Source: Excoecaria cochinchinensis (taxonomy: Eukaryota > Streptophyta > Magnoliopsida > Malpighiales > Euphorbiaceae). Taken from it: a stretch of DNA of 64,000 nt. Each line of letters opens with the position of its first letter. Within the stretch, counting starts at the first letter, position 1. This document shows positions 1 through 10,921 of this stretch, piece after piece. The notes beneath the pieces are model-generated. The model worked only from the letters and a program-made list of their open reading frames with translations, was not told the origin of the DNA and made no database searches. The translations under genes and the position numbers were made by a program. The stretch lies in NCBI GenBank assembly GCA_947683425.1, contig CANTUQ010000073.1, positions 16,149,501 through 16,213,500 of the forward strand. Reading direction: 5' to 3'.

Positions 1-2503
1 TTCACTGGATCAGCTCCCAACACTTTTTCCTGCACCTCCTCTACACACTCATCTATTTCATCCACAAAATAAATAGACTCCTCCATATCAACAGATGGAT
101 ATTTTTGAGCCTTGTTCATGTCCACCACCAACTCCTCATCATTGAACCTTAGGGTTACCGTTTGACCATGTACATCTATTAACGCCTTGGATGTATTTAA
201 AAATGGCCTACCCACAATGAGTGGTACTTTGCGGTCCTCTTCCATCTCCATCACTACAAAATCCAATGGGAAAATAAATTTCCCCACCTTCACTAACAAA
301 TCCTCAATCACTCCTTTGGGTCTCCTCACTGACCTATCTGCAAGTCGGAGTCTCATTCCCGTCTCCTTGAGCTCCCCAAGATTATACTTCCTGCAAATAG
401 AATAAGGCATCAAATTTATGCTAGCACCCAAATCACACAAAGCATTTCCATAAAAATCCTCACCAATTTCACAGGGTAAAGTAAAGCTACCTGGATCTTC
501 CAATTTTTCAAGGATCTTGTTCATAATTATAGCGCTGTAATTTTCTGTGAGCTGTACAGTTCCATGCCCTTCTAATTTCTTTTTATTAGAACATAATTCT
601 TTCATAAATTTTGCATAATTAGGCATATGAGCTAAGGCTTCAGCGAATGGTAAATTTATGTGCAGTTTTTTAAACATCTCTAGAAACCTAGCCTTGTGCT
701 CATTTTTCTTTTCCTGTTTAGCCACAGCAGTAAATGGTAGTCTATTAATAACAAGATCCTTTATTTTAGGATTCACTAGACCCTTACCCTTATCATTTTT
801 AGGAGCTTTCTCATTAACCTCTATCCTAGAATTAGAGTTACTTACCGTCCGTATTGGCTCCTCCTTTTCTGATGATGATGAAGAATTTTTACCTTGGTCC
901 GCTCTTGGTACCACTTCCTTGCCACTTCTCAGCGTGATCGCTTTAGCTTCTTCCTTTGGATTCCGGTCCACATTCGAGGGAAACATTCCCGGTTGCCTTT
1001 GAGATATAGAATTTGCAAGCTGTCCCACCTGAGTTTCTAAATTCCTCATGGAAGCATCTTGGTTTCGGTTCCATTGCTCTTGAGATTTCCACCTTGTTTC
1101 TTGATTAGCCATAAACTATTGCTGACTATTCACAAACTGCTGTTGACTGTTTATGAAAGTCTCTAACATATCTTTAAGGTTTGGCTTCTTTTCTTGCACA
1201 GGTGGCCTCGGTTGGTATCCTGGCGGGTGGTATGGTTGAGCTTGTGATTGATTAAAACCTTGTCCTTGGTTGTGATGGGGAGGATATGGTGTTTGATACT
1301 GAGTGCATATTGGAGGTTGGTATGGTTTCCCTTGATTGTGATGAGTGTTTTGGTTGAAGGGAGCTCTTACCTGTGAATTAGAGGATGAAGCATTTTGATT
1401 TCCATCCTTCCAAGAGAAGTTTGGATGATTTCTCCAACCCGGATTATATGTGTTACTGTAGGGGTCATTTCTTCTATAATCTCCTACAGCATTTACATCT
1501 CCCATTGCTTCATTCTCTTGACCATATTGCCCATTTCGTACCATCCACTCTCTTGAGCAACAGAAGCTACAATTTGCACCTTCAGACTACTCATCTCCTT
1601 CCGCATTAACTCAATTTGTGCCTTCAGCATTGACACCTCATCTACATTATGTATTCCTTGCCTCTTCGGAACCGATCTAGGATTAGCCCATTGAGCATCA
1701 TTCGCTGCCATTTCATCCAGCAGATGGAAAGCTTCCTCTGGCATCCTATTCATGAATGAACCTCCTGATGATGCATCCAAAAGGGATCTTGTCTGCGGTG
1801 TAACTCCTCTATAGAATTGCGTCATCAGATGGTAGATTGCTATCTCATGGTGTGGACAGCTTCTCAACAATCTCCTAAATCTTTCCCAAGCCTCATGAAA
1901 AGGCTGCTCAACCATCTGACTAAAACCCAAAATACTATTGCGGATGTTCACAGTCTTTGTAGGAGGGAAGAATCTCATCAAAAACCTCTCTTGTAACTGG
2001 TCCCATGAACTGATTGACTGTCTCGGCAACATTTGCAGCCATTCTCTTGCTTTTCTAATCAGAGTGAAAGGAAACAACTTTAATCTTACCGAATCAGATG
2101 TCACTCCTGGAATCTGAACCGTATCACTAACCTCCAAAAATATGTCCAAGTGTTGTGCAGGATCTTCCACTTCAGAACCCAACTGGTTCCTCTGTACCAT
2201 ATTGATGGTTGCTGGCTTAAGTTCAAACTGTACTCCCTGTGGCAGCATAATTGTCCGATGATCTTCATTCCATCTCGGTACATCATAGTCCCTTATCGTT
2301 CTCTACCTAGGGACCTCTTCTTTGTATATACCCGGATTCTCTTCTTGAGCCCTTGGCACTTGTTCGTTCTTGGGAGGAAATTCACCAGTAGGAGGAGGAT
2401 TATTTTCCATATTGTTATCTCGGTTGGCTCTCCTTCGCTGATGTAAAGTCCGCTCTATTTCAGGATCGTAGGGTGCGATTTGTTCTTGTCTCAATCTGCT
2501 CAT
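1..2503 (-). pseudogene. gag-protease of element A (decayed)
   Basis: This encodes the Gag precursor and the start of Pol of a Ty3/gypsy element, which package RNA and process the polyprotein. On the minus strand translation starts at 2503 (MSRLRQEQIAPYDPEIERTL). A TAG at 2303-2305 interrupts the frame, which continues through the capsid domain (about 2248-1650) with LFPFTLIRKAREWLQ and YEAW-type motifs. A frameshift near 1500-1540 moves translation to the frame holding PYSNTYNPGWRNHPNFSW (about 1463-1410) and a Q/P/N-rich tail. A further stop lies near 1116. The frame shifts again into a region carrying the retropepsin active site DLGAS (codons 434-420), followed by VGRPFLNT. The CSFC of a possible zinc knuckle appears only in a shifted frame near 1570. 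The stops and frameshifts argue against a working protein. Confidence 0.85.
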
Positions 2504-2600
2504 GCACCACGACTACCTGCAAAGAATAAAAATAAAATAAAATAAATAAGCAAAAGAAAAACACATACAATTAAAAATCAAAACTCACAAATAACGCCAA

Positions 2601-2618
2601 TCCCCGGTAACGGCGCCA
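2601..2618 (-). promoter_or_regulatory. Primer-binding site, tRNA-Asp type, element A
   Basis: The minus strand reads TGGCGCCGTTACCGGGGA, which matches the complement of the 3' end of plant tRNA-Asp with one apparent mismatch (TTACC for TTGCC). It lies 6 bp from the LTR edge at 2625, the expected place for minus-strand DNA priming. Confidence 0.85.
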
Positions 2619-3813
2619 AAAATTTGACACGATCTCAGCAAGTGTACTGAATCGACAAGTAATACAGTGGGGTAAAATTAAGACCCCGAGTTATTGTACT
2701 AAGGGATTGTGTGTGCAAGTGAAGAAAATTAAATGTATTCTAAAGCATTCCCAAAAGTTTGAACTAATTTATTAAACTATTGATTAAAAACAAAAGAATT
2801 GAACAACTAAAAACAAGCAACAGAAATAATCAAATTAAATTACTGTAATAAATGGTGAAAATAAATTGATGGCAAAAATTAACAAGCGAAGAATTCAGAA
2901 TAGAAAAACGTTGATCAGGTTCACTCATCCATCCCATACCCAAACATGAATCAAAACACATAAAGAAACATATACGAACGAAATCGGGATAACCCTCTTA
3001 ACCCAAGCGTCCCATTCTGGAGCAAGCTACTCTAATTACATGACGTCCCATTCCGTAGCAAGCCATACAACTAGCCTAAGCATGGGTCTAAAATCCTAAG
3101 TTTGGTTTGCTTTCCCATTCCGGAGCCAAACAACCAAAAACCTAATTATTTCACTCCTCACTCCAATCTTAAACCATGAAAACCTGCACATCTAGATTCC
3201 CATTCGGAAGCAGTCCAAATGATACAGCAAACATGATAAAAAATCTGAAGATAATTGATCATGACATTGAATCATACAATTCAATAACCAATTAAGATAC
3301 ATGAATTAAATCGTTCATCAAAACAGGAAATTAACTTGAAAATATACATCTCATGATTTGACAATAAGAACCAGTGAAATAAACCTTTCATTCATATATG
3401 GAATATCAAAACATGTTCAGACTTCACATCAAGAGTAGGGGATTTAGAGATCCCCTAAACAACTAAAAGACTACTCACGATCCATTACAAAATCAAAAGA
3501 ATAAAGGAAAGAATAAACCCAAAAATTCATTGAGGCGGAAGTCCCGGTTGAATCCTACGTTCTTCGATCTTCTTCTTTAGATCTTCAATGGAGAATTAAT
3601 TTAAAATTCTGGAAACCCAAAATAAAAACTCTATTGAAATTGAACTATGTGAATCTGATGAAATATTCTTGATTTCTAATTCAAAACTAAAGACAAAGAC
3701 TGGAAAACTAAAATTTAGAATAGAAGAAAAAAAACTTAAAAAATTGTCAATCGCAAAATTGATATGAAATCTAAACTCAAAAATTTGGAACCCTAGTCAA
3801 ACAGAAAAATATG

Positions 3814-3821
3814 TTTTTATA
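3814..3821 (-). promoter_or_regulatory. TATA box of element A LTR
   Basis: TATAAAAA on the minus strand, about 12 bp beyond the last palindrome repeat. Its position about 1.2 kb before the PBS would give a long R-U5. This is a sequence match only; no start site is shown. Confidence 0.55.
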
Positions 3822-3833
3822 GTGTCAGAGTGG

Positions 3834-4231
3834 TCACAGTGGAAATAAAATCTATTGCCACCGTGAGGTGTCGAGATCGCTAATTTGCCTTTGCCCACAG
3901 GAGAGGGGTCACGGTGGCAATGAAATCTATTGCCACCGTGAGGTCTTCAACTTTAGCTTCTGTCCAGGAAAAATTTATGTCACGGTGGCAATGAAATTTG
4001 TTGCCACCGTGAGGTACGTACTGCACTTATTATGCCTTTGTGATTTTCATGTCACGGTGACAATGAAATAGATTGCCACCGTGACATGCTTCATACTTGC
4101 ATTCTGTCTGATGGGCTTCTATGTCACGGTTACAATGAGTTTCGTTGTGACCGTGACCCCTGTAAGTCTGCTCCTGTTTTCAATTCCTCTTTATGTCACG
4201 GTCACAACCAATTTGGTTGTGACCGTGAGGT
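3834..4231. repeat. Six-copy ~72-bp palindromic array in the A LTR
   Basis: Copies start near 3834, 3909, 3980, 4051, 4123 and 4196, with spacings of 75, 71, 71, 72 and 73. Each copy has a left arm TCACGGTGGCAAT, a short AT-rich centre and a right arm ATTGCCACCGTGA. In copies 5 and 6 both arms have changed together (GGTtACAA with TTGTGACC; GGTCACAA with TTGTGACC), so pairing is largely kept. Sequence between the palindromes is much less conserved. Confidence 0.9.
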
Positions 4232-5596
4232 ACCTAGAACCACACCTACAAAGACAAATCAAACTCCATCAAAAAGCTATCTATTATGCATCAAAATTCC
4301 AATTTGACTAAGTTTATCAACATTAACCTAAAGGAAACATAATATGTGTAACAACCCAAAGAGGGCCTGATCGGAATCTGCGTGGTAAGTCGGTAAAGTA
4401 AGGGTATTTTCGTAATTTGAGTAAGAGGAAATTTGGATAATAAGAAATTAATTATTAAGGAATTAATTAATTAAGTAATAAGTTAAGTGATAGAAATATT
4501 ATGGTGTGCTTGTTGTGTATGGGAGTAGGATATAAGTGGACTTAGGGATTTTATTGTGTGGGTTTTGGTGTATGGTGCCTTGGATGAAGTGGGTTATGAG
4601 AAATGTTATGGTATGAGTGAAGTTTGGTGCATGGAAGATATTAGAGTGAGAGAAGTTAGTGTGTGTGTAGTGTATGGTGCCAAGAGTGGATAAGTTAAAG
4701 TGGATGGTTTGATTATCTAAGATTGTGACAAGTGGCAAGGGGTTGGTGTGCATTAAATGAAAAGTAGGAGAGAGGGAAGGGAGGGGCAGAATTTCCCTAG
4801 CTTCCCGTAGAAGCTAGCTCACTTCTTCCTCTTTTCTTCTTCTTTCCCGTTCTCTCTCTCTTCCTTCCATTTTTCTGCTCTCATCTCCTCTCCTCTTGTG
4901 TTTTCTTTGAGTTTTGAGTGGGAATCTTGAGGATTGAGCTAAGTGTTTGAAGGTAAGTGGTCTGGAGTCCTTTGGTTTTTCGGTTCTTCTCTTCTCCTTC
5001 TTTTTCTGTTTTTGATTGTGGAATTTTGGATTTGATTTGAGTGAGTTTTGATTGGGTTTGTGCAAGAATCAGAAGCTAGAAGAAAGAGCAAGGGTAAAGA
5101 GAAAGCAGACTCGTGAGGGCCTCGGTTTGAAACTACGATTTCCAGGTTTGGGAGCTTAATTTGACTATGTTAGGGAGCTGCATTTTTTGGAGTGTGTGTA
5201 TGTGTTTGGGAGCTGTGTGTGTGGAGTACGTTTTCCCCTATTTTCCTCCTTGGATCGGTTCTATTTTGTGATTGCATGCCATTTGTGACCTTTAGTGTTT
5301 TGTTAGATGAATGCGTGTTTAAATAAGTAGTGATTTATAATGAAATGTTAGTGATATAGTGAGGATAGTATGTGTTTTGGAACATGAACATGCAATGTTA
5401 TTGAATTTTGAGTTTGGTTGTGAGTGAATCCATGATGAATTGATGTTTGATTATTGCGTAAATGTGTTTATGTGACTTGAGAGTGATGCGGTATTGTGCA
5501 GGAGGCTTGAGGTAAGTGTTTGTATATGTTGTTTGCATGTATGAAAGACTGTGTGTGAAAGGAGTAGGAAAAGTGCAGTTTTTGGGCAATTCTAGG

Positions 5597-5905
5597 TTCT
5601 GTCGCGATCGCGACAGAATGCGGATTGGCCCCTTGTTGCTAGTGAGTCCTCTATCGCGACCGCGATGTTGTCGCGAGCGCGACAGAGAGCTCGGTAGCCG
5701 AGTCCCCGCACGAGCATGCTGCCGAGCGTGCTCGCGAGGAGGAAAAAACTGGTCTTTGTCGCGACCACAACGTTTTCGCGACCGCGACAGAGCTCGATTG
5801 CGCAATCTGCATAGCGAACTTCATCACGAGCAGGCCTTCTGGCGCGAGCTCGCGAGGAGGTGCCTCGTGCTCTGTCGCGAGCGTGACACTATCGCGATCG
5901 CCACA
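5597..5905. repeat. CpG-rich palindrome array in the 5' LTR of T
   Basis: The first unit is a perfect 22-bp palindrome (5597-5618), TTCTGTCGCGA followed by its reverse complement. Related TCGCGA(C/G)CGCGACA units occur near 5651, 5668, 5757-5790 and 5872-5905. A second repeated phrase, CTCGCGAGGAGG, occurs near 5728 and 5848. CpG density is far above the surrounding LTR. Confidence 0.88.
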
Positions 5906-6559
5906 GAGGCCCTTTCCGCTTGCCCTATTTTTTGAATATTTTCTTTTGTTCCACTTTGCAAGGTTTCTCACTATTGTATGAAATATGTTTGTGCTTATGG
6001 TTCATGATATCATTGTACTAGTGTCTTAGTTATGAATTTATTTTATGTTAGAATCATGAGTTGAATCTTGTTTTGATTGTGTATTATCGTGTGAGTGAAT
6101 AAGTAGTCGAGCCTGAAGTGTCAAAGTCCTGGATAATTAAGCATGCTTAAGAAGGGTTAGTGAGTGCAGCTGCCCGTGTCCGCCCCGTTTGGGAGAAGCG
6201 GTCGACCTCCGAGATGGTCATCTTCGATGTAGTGATAAAATGTTTTGAGACTCCGGTCTCCCGCGCTACCTTCGGGTATTAAAACTATTTTTGAGGCTTC
6301 GGTCTCCCGTGCCGTGTTCTCGTATCCTCCACCTATGAATTCAGGCTATTGTGTTAGTGTCTTGTACGTGATTAGTGAAGTGTTCTAATTTTAGCGTGAT
6401 TCCGATTTTGATCATTGCTTCATATTATCTGTTTCAACTCTGATATACATATAGTGACTCTTGAGCTGTGTATATATTTCTGCCCTCTGATATTTAGTGA
6501 ATTCTGTATGATAATGTTTATTATCTTGCATAGTGTTCTGTTATGTTTGTTCCTCCCCA

Positions 6560-6577
6560 CTAAGCGTTATCGCTTAG
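6560..6577. promoter_or_regulatory. Conserved LTR hairpin, 5' LTR of T
   Basis: CTAAGCGTTATCGCTTAG has 7-bp arms and a TTAT loop, followed by CACGGG. The same 18-mer is in the 3' LTR of T (10548-10565) and in the unrelated-looking LTR S (17352-17369). A diverged version is in D (57622-57644). It always lies a few hundred bp before the LTR 3' end. A role in RNA 3'-end formation or packaging is only inferred. Confidence 0.7.
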
Positions 6578-6938
6578 CACGGGTTCTTGTCCCGTGCAGG
6601 TGACAGGATTTTGGGAGATTGCTCGTGTTGCGCATCTTCTGGTCGGCCACGTAGGAGTAGAGTCTTTATTTTTTTATCTTCTCCTGTAATTCTCTTGGTA
6701 TGTAATATTTTTGTATAGTGGCTTATGTAACTTTTTGTAAAGGAATGATGTAATCTTTTGGGATTGTATTTAACTCTATATTTCGATTTTATGAGATTTA
6801 TGTTCCTCCTTATCATTATTCTTAGAGAATGCTTCCGCTTAGCGCATGTATGTATGTATGTATGTCGTGAGTGAGCGTCGGGTAGCGCGCCCACTGGTGC
6901 CCTTCCAACGGGGGCGGCGGCGGGGGTGTTACAGTTTG

Positions 6939-6950
6939 TGGTATCAGAGC
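6939..6950 (+). promoter_or_regulatory. Primer-binding site, initiator tRNA-Met type, element T
   Basis: TGGTATCAGAGC, 5 bp after the LTR end at 6933. This is the usual plant initiator tRNA-Met site. Confidence 0.93.
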
Positions 6951-7062
6951 CCGGTTTAAGCGGTTCTGGTTGTCTTTGTCTGTTATATGTTGAGTCCTTG
7001 CATGAGAGTCAGTGTTGTGTCATGGCCTAATGCTGATGTGTCTTGTCTTGTGTAATGTCTAG

Positions 7063-8259
7063 ATGGAGTCTGATCCAAGTGAGAACGTGGGTGAGATGGT
7101 TGGTAGTGCAAGTGTAGTGAGAGGTGGGCAACCTGCTCCGTAGCGTCAGCAAGAAGAGGTTCCTGGTATGGGTTTAGGTCATGAGAATCCGGTCCTAGTG
7201 CAAGGTTTGCTTCAGTTGGTAGAGAGGCTGACTGCTCCTAAGGCCCCGACTGAGTTATTAAAAAAGAGATGAGCAGAAGACTTTCATGGGACTGCTATGG
7301 ATCAATCTGATGTGGCCGAGTTTTGGCTTAAGAGGGTAGGTCGAATTTTGCAAGAGATTAGATGTCGTGCAGACCAGAGGGTTCTTTGTGTAGTGTCGTT
7401 GCTTCAAGGGTCAGCGTATGATTGGTGGGAACTTGTGATGCGAAATCCTCAACGACCAGCCGAGTTGACTTGGGAATTCTTCAAGCAAGAATTTGAGCAG
7501 AAGTATGTGATGAAGGCATACCAGGAAGCCAAGTGGAGAGAGTTCATCAGTCTGAAGCAGCGGGGTATGACCGTGAGTGAGTATGATAAGGAATTCAGCC
7601 GATTGAGTAAGTATGTGCCTAAGCAGTTGTTGAAGGACGAGTTCAGATGTAGGCATTTCCAAGAGGGACTGCGTGAGGTGATCAGAAGCCCTTTGTCGGC
7701 AATGACAGTCTTGCAACCAGTGGGGTATTATCAGCTTGTGGCAGCGGCAATGAAGTTAGAGGAATCTGAGGTGATCAAACAGAGAATAGAGAACAAGAGG
7801 AAAGCACCGGATGGTGGGATAGGAAGTGGTAAGAAGTCGAGAGGAGTTCCGAGTGGCCAAGGTGGGAAGAGTTTGGTTCCGGTACGTTCGGAAGTCGGGA
7901 GTGTAGCGCCACCTTCTAGTAAGGGAAGTGTAATCCCGGAGTGCGAGCATTGTCATAAGCGCCATTGGGGCGAGTGCAGAAGGATCTCTGGGGCATGCTT
8001 TAGATGTGGGAGTCAAGAGCATATGGTGGCAAATTGTCCGGATCGAAGAGAGCTTCAAGGTCAACCCGAGAGTAGAGCCAGTGGTCAGAGAGCAAGAGGA
8101 AACCAGAGTGGTAGAGGTAGTGGACGACCTTCTCAAGCGCCGTCAGAGTCAGTGCAGAAGCCACAAACAGAAGAAGTGTATGCGCGCCCACGAGTGTATG
8201 CCTTGTTAGGAGAGGATGCAGCGGATCGAGCCGGACCTTCTGGTAAGTTGTATTTCTAG
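7063..8259 (+). pseudogene. gag of element T (two in-frame stops)
   Basis: This is a Gag protein for virus-like particle assembly and RNA binding, about 399 codons if read from the ATG at 7063. That frame meets TAG at 7141-7143 and TGA at 7270-7272. The longest open part is 7297-8259 (320 codons). The capsid domain covers roughly residues 1-170 of the open part (LLQGSAYDWWE, FKQEFEQKYV, REFISLKQRGMTVSEYDKEF), typical of plant chromovirus gag. Near residues 210-250 are two zinc knuckles: CEHCHKRHWGEC, and the CCHC knuckle CFRCGSQEHMVANC. A basic G/R/S-rich tail follows, ending in LYF. No protease or RT follows; the frame ends about 75 bp before the polypurine tract. The N-terminal stops suggest the copy is inactive unless translation restarts at the ATG at 7297. 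Confidence 0.9.
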
Positions 8260-8337
8260 CCTTTGCTATTTCGTTTTGAGTTTTGGGTTGTTCGATTTAA
8301 GTGGTTAGCGGGGAAATTTCGAGGACAAAATTTCTTT

Positions 8338-8349
8338 AAGGGGGAGTGA
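8338..8349 (+). promoter_or_regulatory. Polypurine tract of element T
   Basis: AAGGGGGAGTGA directly before the 3' LTR at 8351. This is the plus-strand priming site expected at this point. Confidence 0.9.
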
Positions 8350-8350
8350 T

Positions 8351-10921
8351 TGTAACAATCCAAAGAGGGCCTGATCGGAATCTATGTGGTAAGTCGGTAA
8401 AGTAAGGGTATTTTCGTAATTTGAGTAAGAGGAAATTTGGATAATAAGAAATTAATTGTTAAGGAATTAATTAATTAAGTAATAAGTTAAGTGATGGAAA
8501 TGTTATGGTGTGCTTGTTGTGTATGGGAGTAGGATATAAGTGGACTTAGGGATTTTATTGTGTGGGTTTTGGTGTATGGTGCCTTGGATGAAGTGGGTTA
8601 TGAGAAATGTTATGGTATGAGTGAAGTTTGGTGTATGGAAGATATTAGAGTGAGAGAAGTTAGTGTGTGTGTAGTGTGTGGTGCCAATAGTGGATAAGTT
8701 AAAGTGGATGGTTTGATTCTCTAAGATTGTGACAAGTGGCAAGGGGTTGGTGTGCATTAAATGAAAAGTAGGAGAGAGGGAGGGGAGGGGCATAATTTCC
8801 CTAGCTTCCCGTGGAAGCTAGCTCACTTCTTCCTCTTTTCTTCTTCTTTCCTGTTCTCTCTTTCTTCCTTCCATTTTTCTTCTCTCATCTCCTTTCCTCT
8901 TGTGTTTTCTTTGAGTTTTGAGTGGGAATCTTGAGGATTGAGCTAAGTTTTTGAAGGTAAGTGGTCTGGAGTCCTTTGGTTTTTCGGTTCTTCTCTTCTC
9001 CTTCTTTTTCTGTTTTTGATTGTGGAATTTTGGATTTGATTTGAGTGAGTTTTGATTGGGTTTGTGCAAGAATCAGAAGCTAGAAGAAAGAGCAAGGGTA
9101 AAGAGAAAGCGGACTCGTGAGGGCCTCGGTTTGAAACTACGATTTCCAGGTTTGGGAGCTTAATTTGACTATGTTAGGGAGCTGCATTTTTTGGAGTGTG
9201 TGTATGTGTTTGGGAGCTGTGTGTGTGGAGTACGTTTTCCCCTATTTTCCTCCTTGGATCGGTTCTATTTTGTGATTGCATGCCATTTGTGACCTTTAGT
9301 GTTTTGTTAGATGAATGCGTGTTTAAATAAGTAGTGATTTATAATGAAATGTTAGTGATATAGTGAGGATAGTATGTGTTTTGGAACATGAACATGCTAT
9401 GTTATTGAATTTTGAGTTTGGTTATGAGTGAATCCATGATGAATTGATGTTTGATTATTGCGTAAATGTGTTTATGTGACTTGAGAGTGATGCGGTATTG
9501 TGCAGGAGGCTTGAGGTAAGTGTTTGTATATGTTGTTTGCATGTATGAAAGATTGTGTGTGAAAGGAGTAGGAAAAGTGCAGTTTTTGGGCAATTCTGGA
9601 TTCTTTCGCGATCGCGACAGAATGCAGATTGGCCCCTTGTTGCTAGTGAGTCCTCTGTCGCGACCGCGACAAAGAGCTAGGTAGCCGAGTCCCCGCGCGA
9701 GCATGCTGCCAAACGTGCTCGCGAGGAGGAAGAAACTTGTCTCTGTCGTGACCGCGACGTTTTTGCAAACGTGACAGAGCTCGGTTGCGCAATCTGCATA
9801 GCGAACTTCGTCGCGAGCAGGCCTTCTGGCGCGAGCTCGCGAGGAGGTGCCTCGTGCTCTGTCGCAAGCGCGATACTGTCGCGATCGCGACAGAGGCCCT
9901 TCCTGCTTGCCCTGTTTTCTGAATGTGTTTCTTTTGTTCTACTTTGCACGATTTCTCACTATTGCATGAAATATGTTTGTGCTTATGGCTCGTGATATCA
10001 TTGTACTAGTGTCTTAGTTATGAATTTATTTGATGTTAGAATCATGAGTTGAATCTTGTTTTGATTGTGTATTGTCGTGTGAGTGAATAAGTAGTCGAGC
10101 CTGAAGTGTCAAGGTCCTGGATAATTAAGCATGCTTAAGAAGGGTTAGTGAGTGCAGCTGCCCGTGTCCGCCCCGTTTGGGCGAAGCGGTCGACCTCCGA
10201 GATGGTCATCTTCCGTGTAGTGGTAAAATGTTTTGATACTCCGGTCTCCCGCTCTACCTTCGGGTATTAAAACTGTTTTTGAGGCTTCGGTCTCCCGTGC
10301 CGTGTTCCCGTATCCTCCACCTTTGAATTCAGGTTATTGTGTTAGTGCCTTATATGTGATTAGTGAAGTGTTCTAATTTTTGCGTGATTCCGATTTTGAT
10401 CATTGCTTCATATTATCTGTTTCAACTCTGATATACATATAGTGACTCTTGAGTTGTGTATATATTTCTGCCCTCTGATATTTAGTGAATTCTGTATGAT
10501 AATGTTTATTATCTTGCATAGTGTTCTGTTATGTTTGTTCCTCCCCACTAAGCGTTATCGCTTAGCACGGGTTCTTGTCCCGTGTAGGTGACAGGATTTT
10601 GGGAGATTGCTCGTGTTGCGCATCTTCTGGTCGGCCACGTAGGAGTAGAGTCTTTATTTTGTTATCTTCTCCTGTAATTCTCTTGGTATGTAATATTTTT
10701 GTATAGTGGCTTATGTAACTTTTTGTAAAGGAATGATGTAATCTTTTGGGATTGTATTTAACTCTATATTTCGATTTTATGAGATTTATGTTCTTCCTTA
10801 TCATTATTCTTAGAGAATGCTTCCGCTTAGCTCATGTATGTATGTATGTATGTCGTGAGTGAGCGTCGAGTAGCGCGCCCACTTGTGCCCTTCCAACGGG
10901 GGCGGCGGCGGGGGTGTTACA
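8351..10921 (+). repeat. 3' LTR of element T (2,571 bp)
   Basis: Starts TGTAACAATCC and ends GGGTGTTACA, followed by the TSD ATATG. It differs from the 5' LTR by scattered, mostly transition changes and by about 17 bp missing within the palindrome array (near 9657-9675), where two neighbouring palindromes of the 5' LTR appear as one. The array copy spans about 9601-9893; the U5-side hairpin is at 10548-10565. Confidence 0.93.

Larger units (their letters stand above)
2625..4346 (-). repeat. 5' LTR of element A, main piece
   Basis: The LTR edge is TGACAC at 2625 on the plus strand, next to the PBS. The piece ends at 4346, where element T enters. It resumes at 10922/10927 and runs to about 11000, giving an LTR of about 1.8 kb. 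It holds a promoter-like unit: six ~72-bp palindrome repeats (4231 to 3834) followed on the minus strand by TATAAAAA at 3821-3814. The rest is AT-rich with no coding frame I would support. Confidence 0.8.
4347..6933 (+). repeat. 5' LTR of element T (2,587 bp)
   Basis: Starts TGTAACAACCC and ends GGGGGTGTTACA. It contains the CpG-rich palindrome array (5597-5905), the U5-side hairpin (6560-6577) and a short ATGT microsatellite near 6846-6864. Open frames on either strand follow the repeats and resemble no protein I know. Confidence 0.93.
4347..10921 (+). mobile_element. Gag-only LTR retrotransposon T (TR-GAG-like, chromovirus-related)
   Basis: A complete element of 6,575 bp: LTR 4347-6933, PBS, internal region of only 1,417 bp, polypurine tract and LTR 8351-10921. 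The TSD is ATATG at 4342-4346 and 10922-10926. Gag is the only gene; there is no protease, RT, RNase H or integrase, so any movement would need helper proteins. This matches the structural class called TR-GAG in plants. The gag type, the initiator tRNA-Met PBS and the GGGGGAGTGA tract point to a Tekay/Del-like chromovirus relative. By eye the first ~440 bp of the two LTRs differ at about 11 positions. Confidence 0.92.

Noticed and set aside
3834..4231. Evenly spaced repeats resembling a CRISPR array
   Set aside because: Repeats are strong palindromes inside a plant LTR next to a TATA box, spacers are themselves partly similar, and there are no cas genes.
5398..5971. Overlapping frames rich in Arg, Ser and Asp in the T LTR
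   Set aside because: They follow the CpG palindrome repeats on both strands and are broken in the 3' LTR by the ~17-bp length difference.
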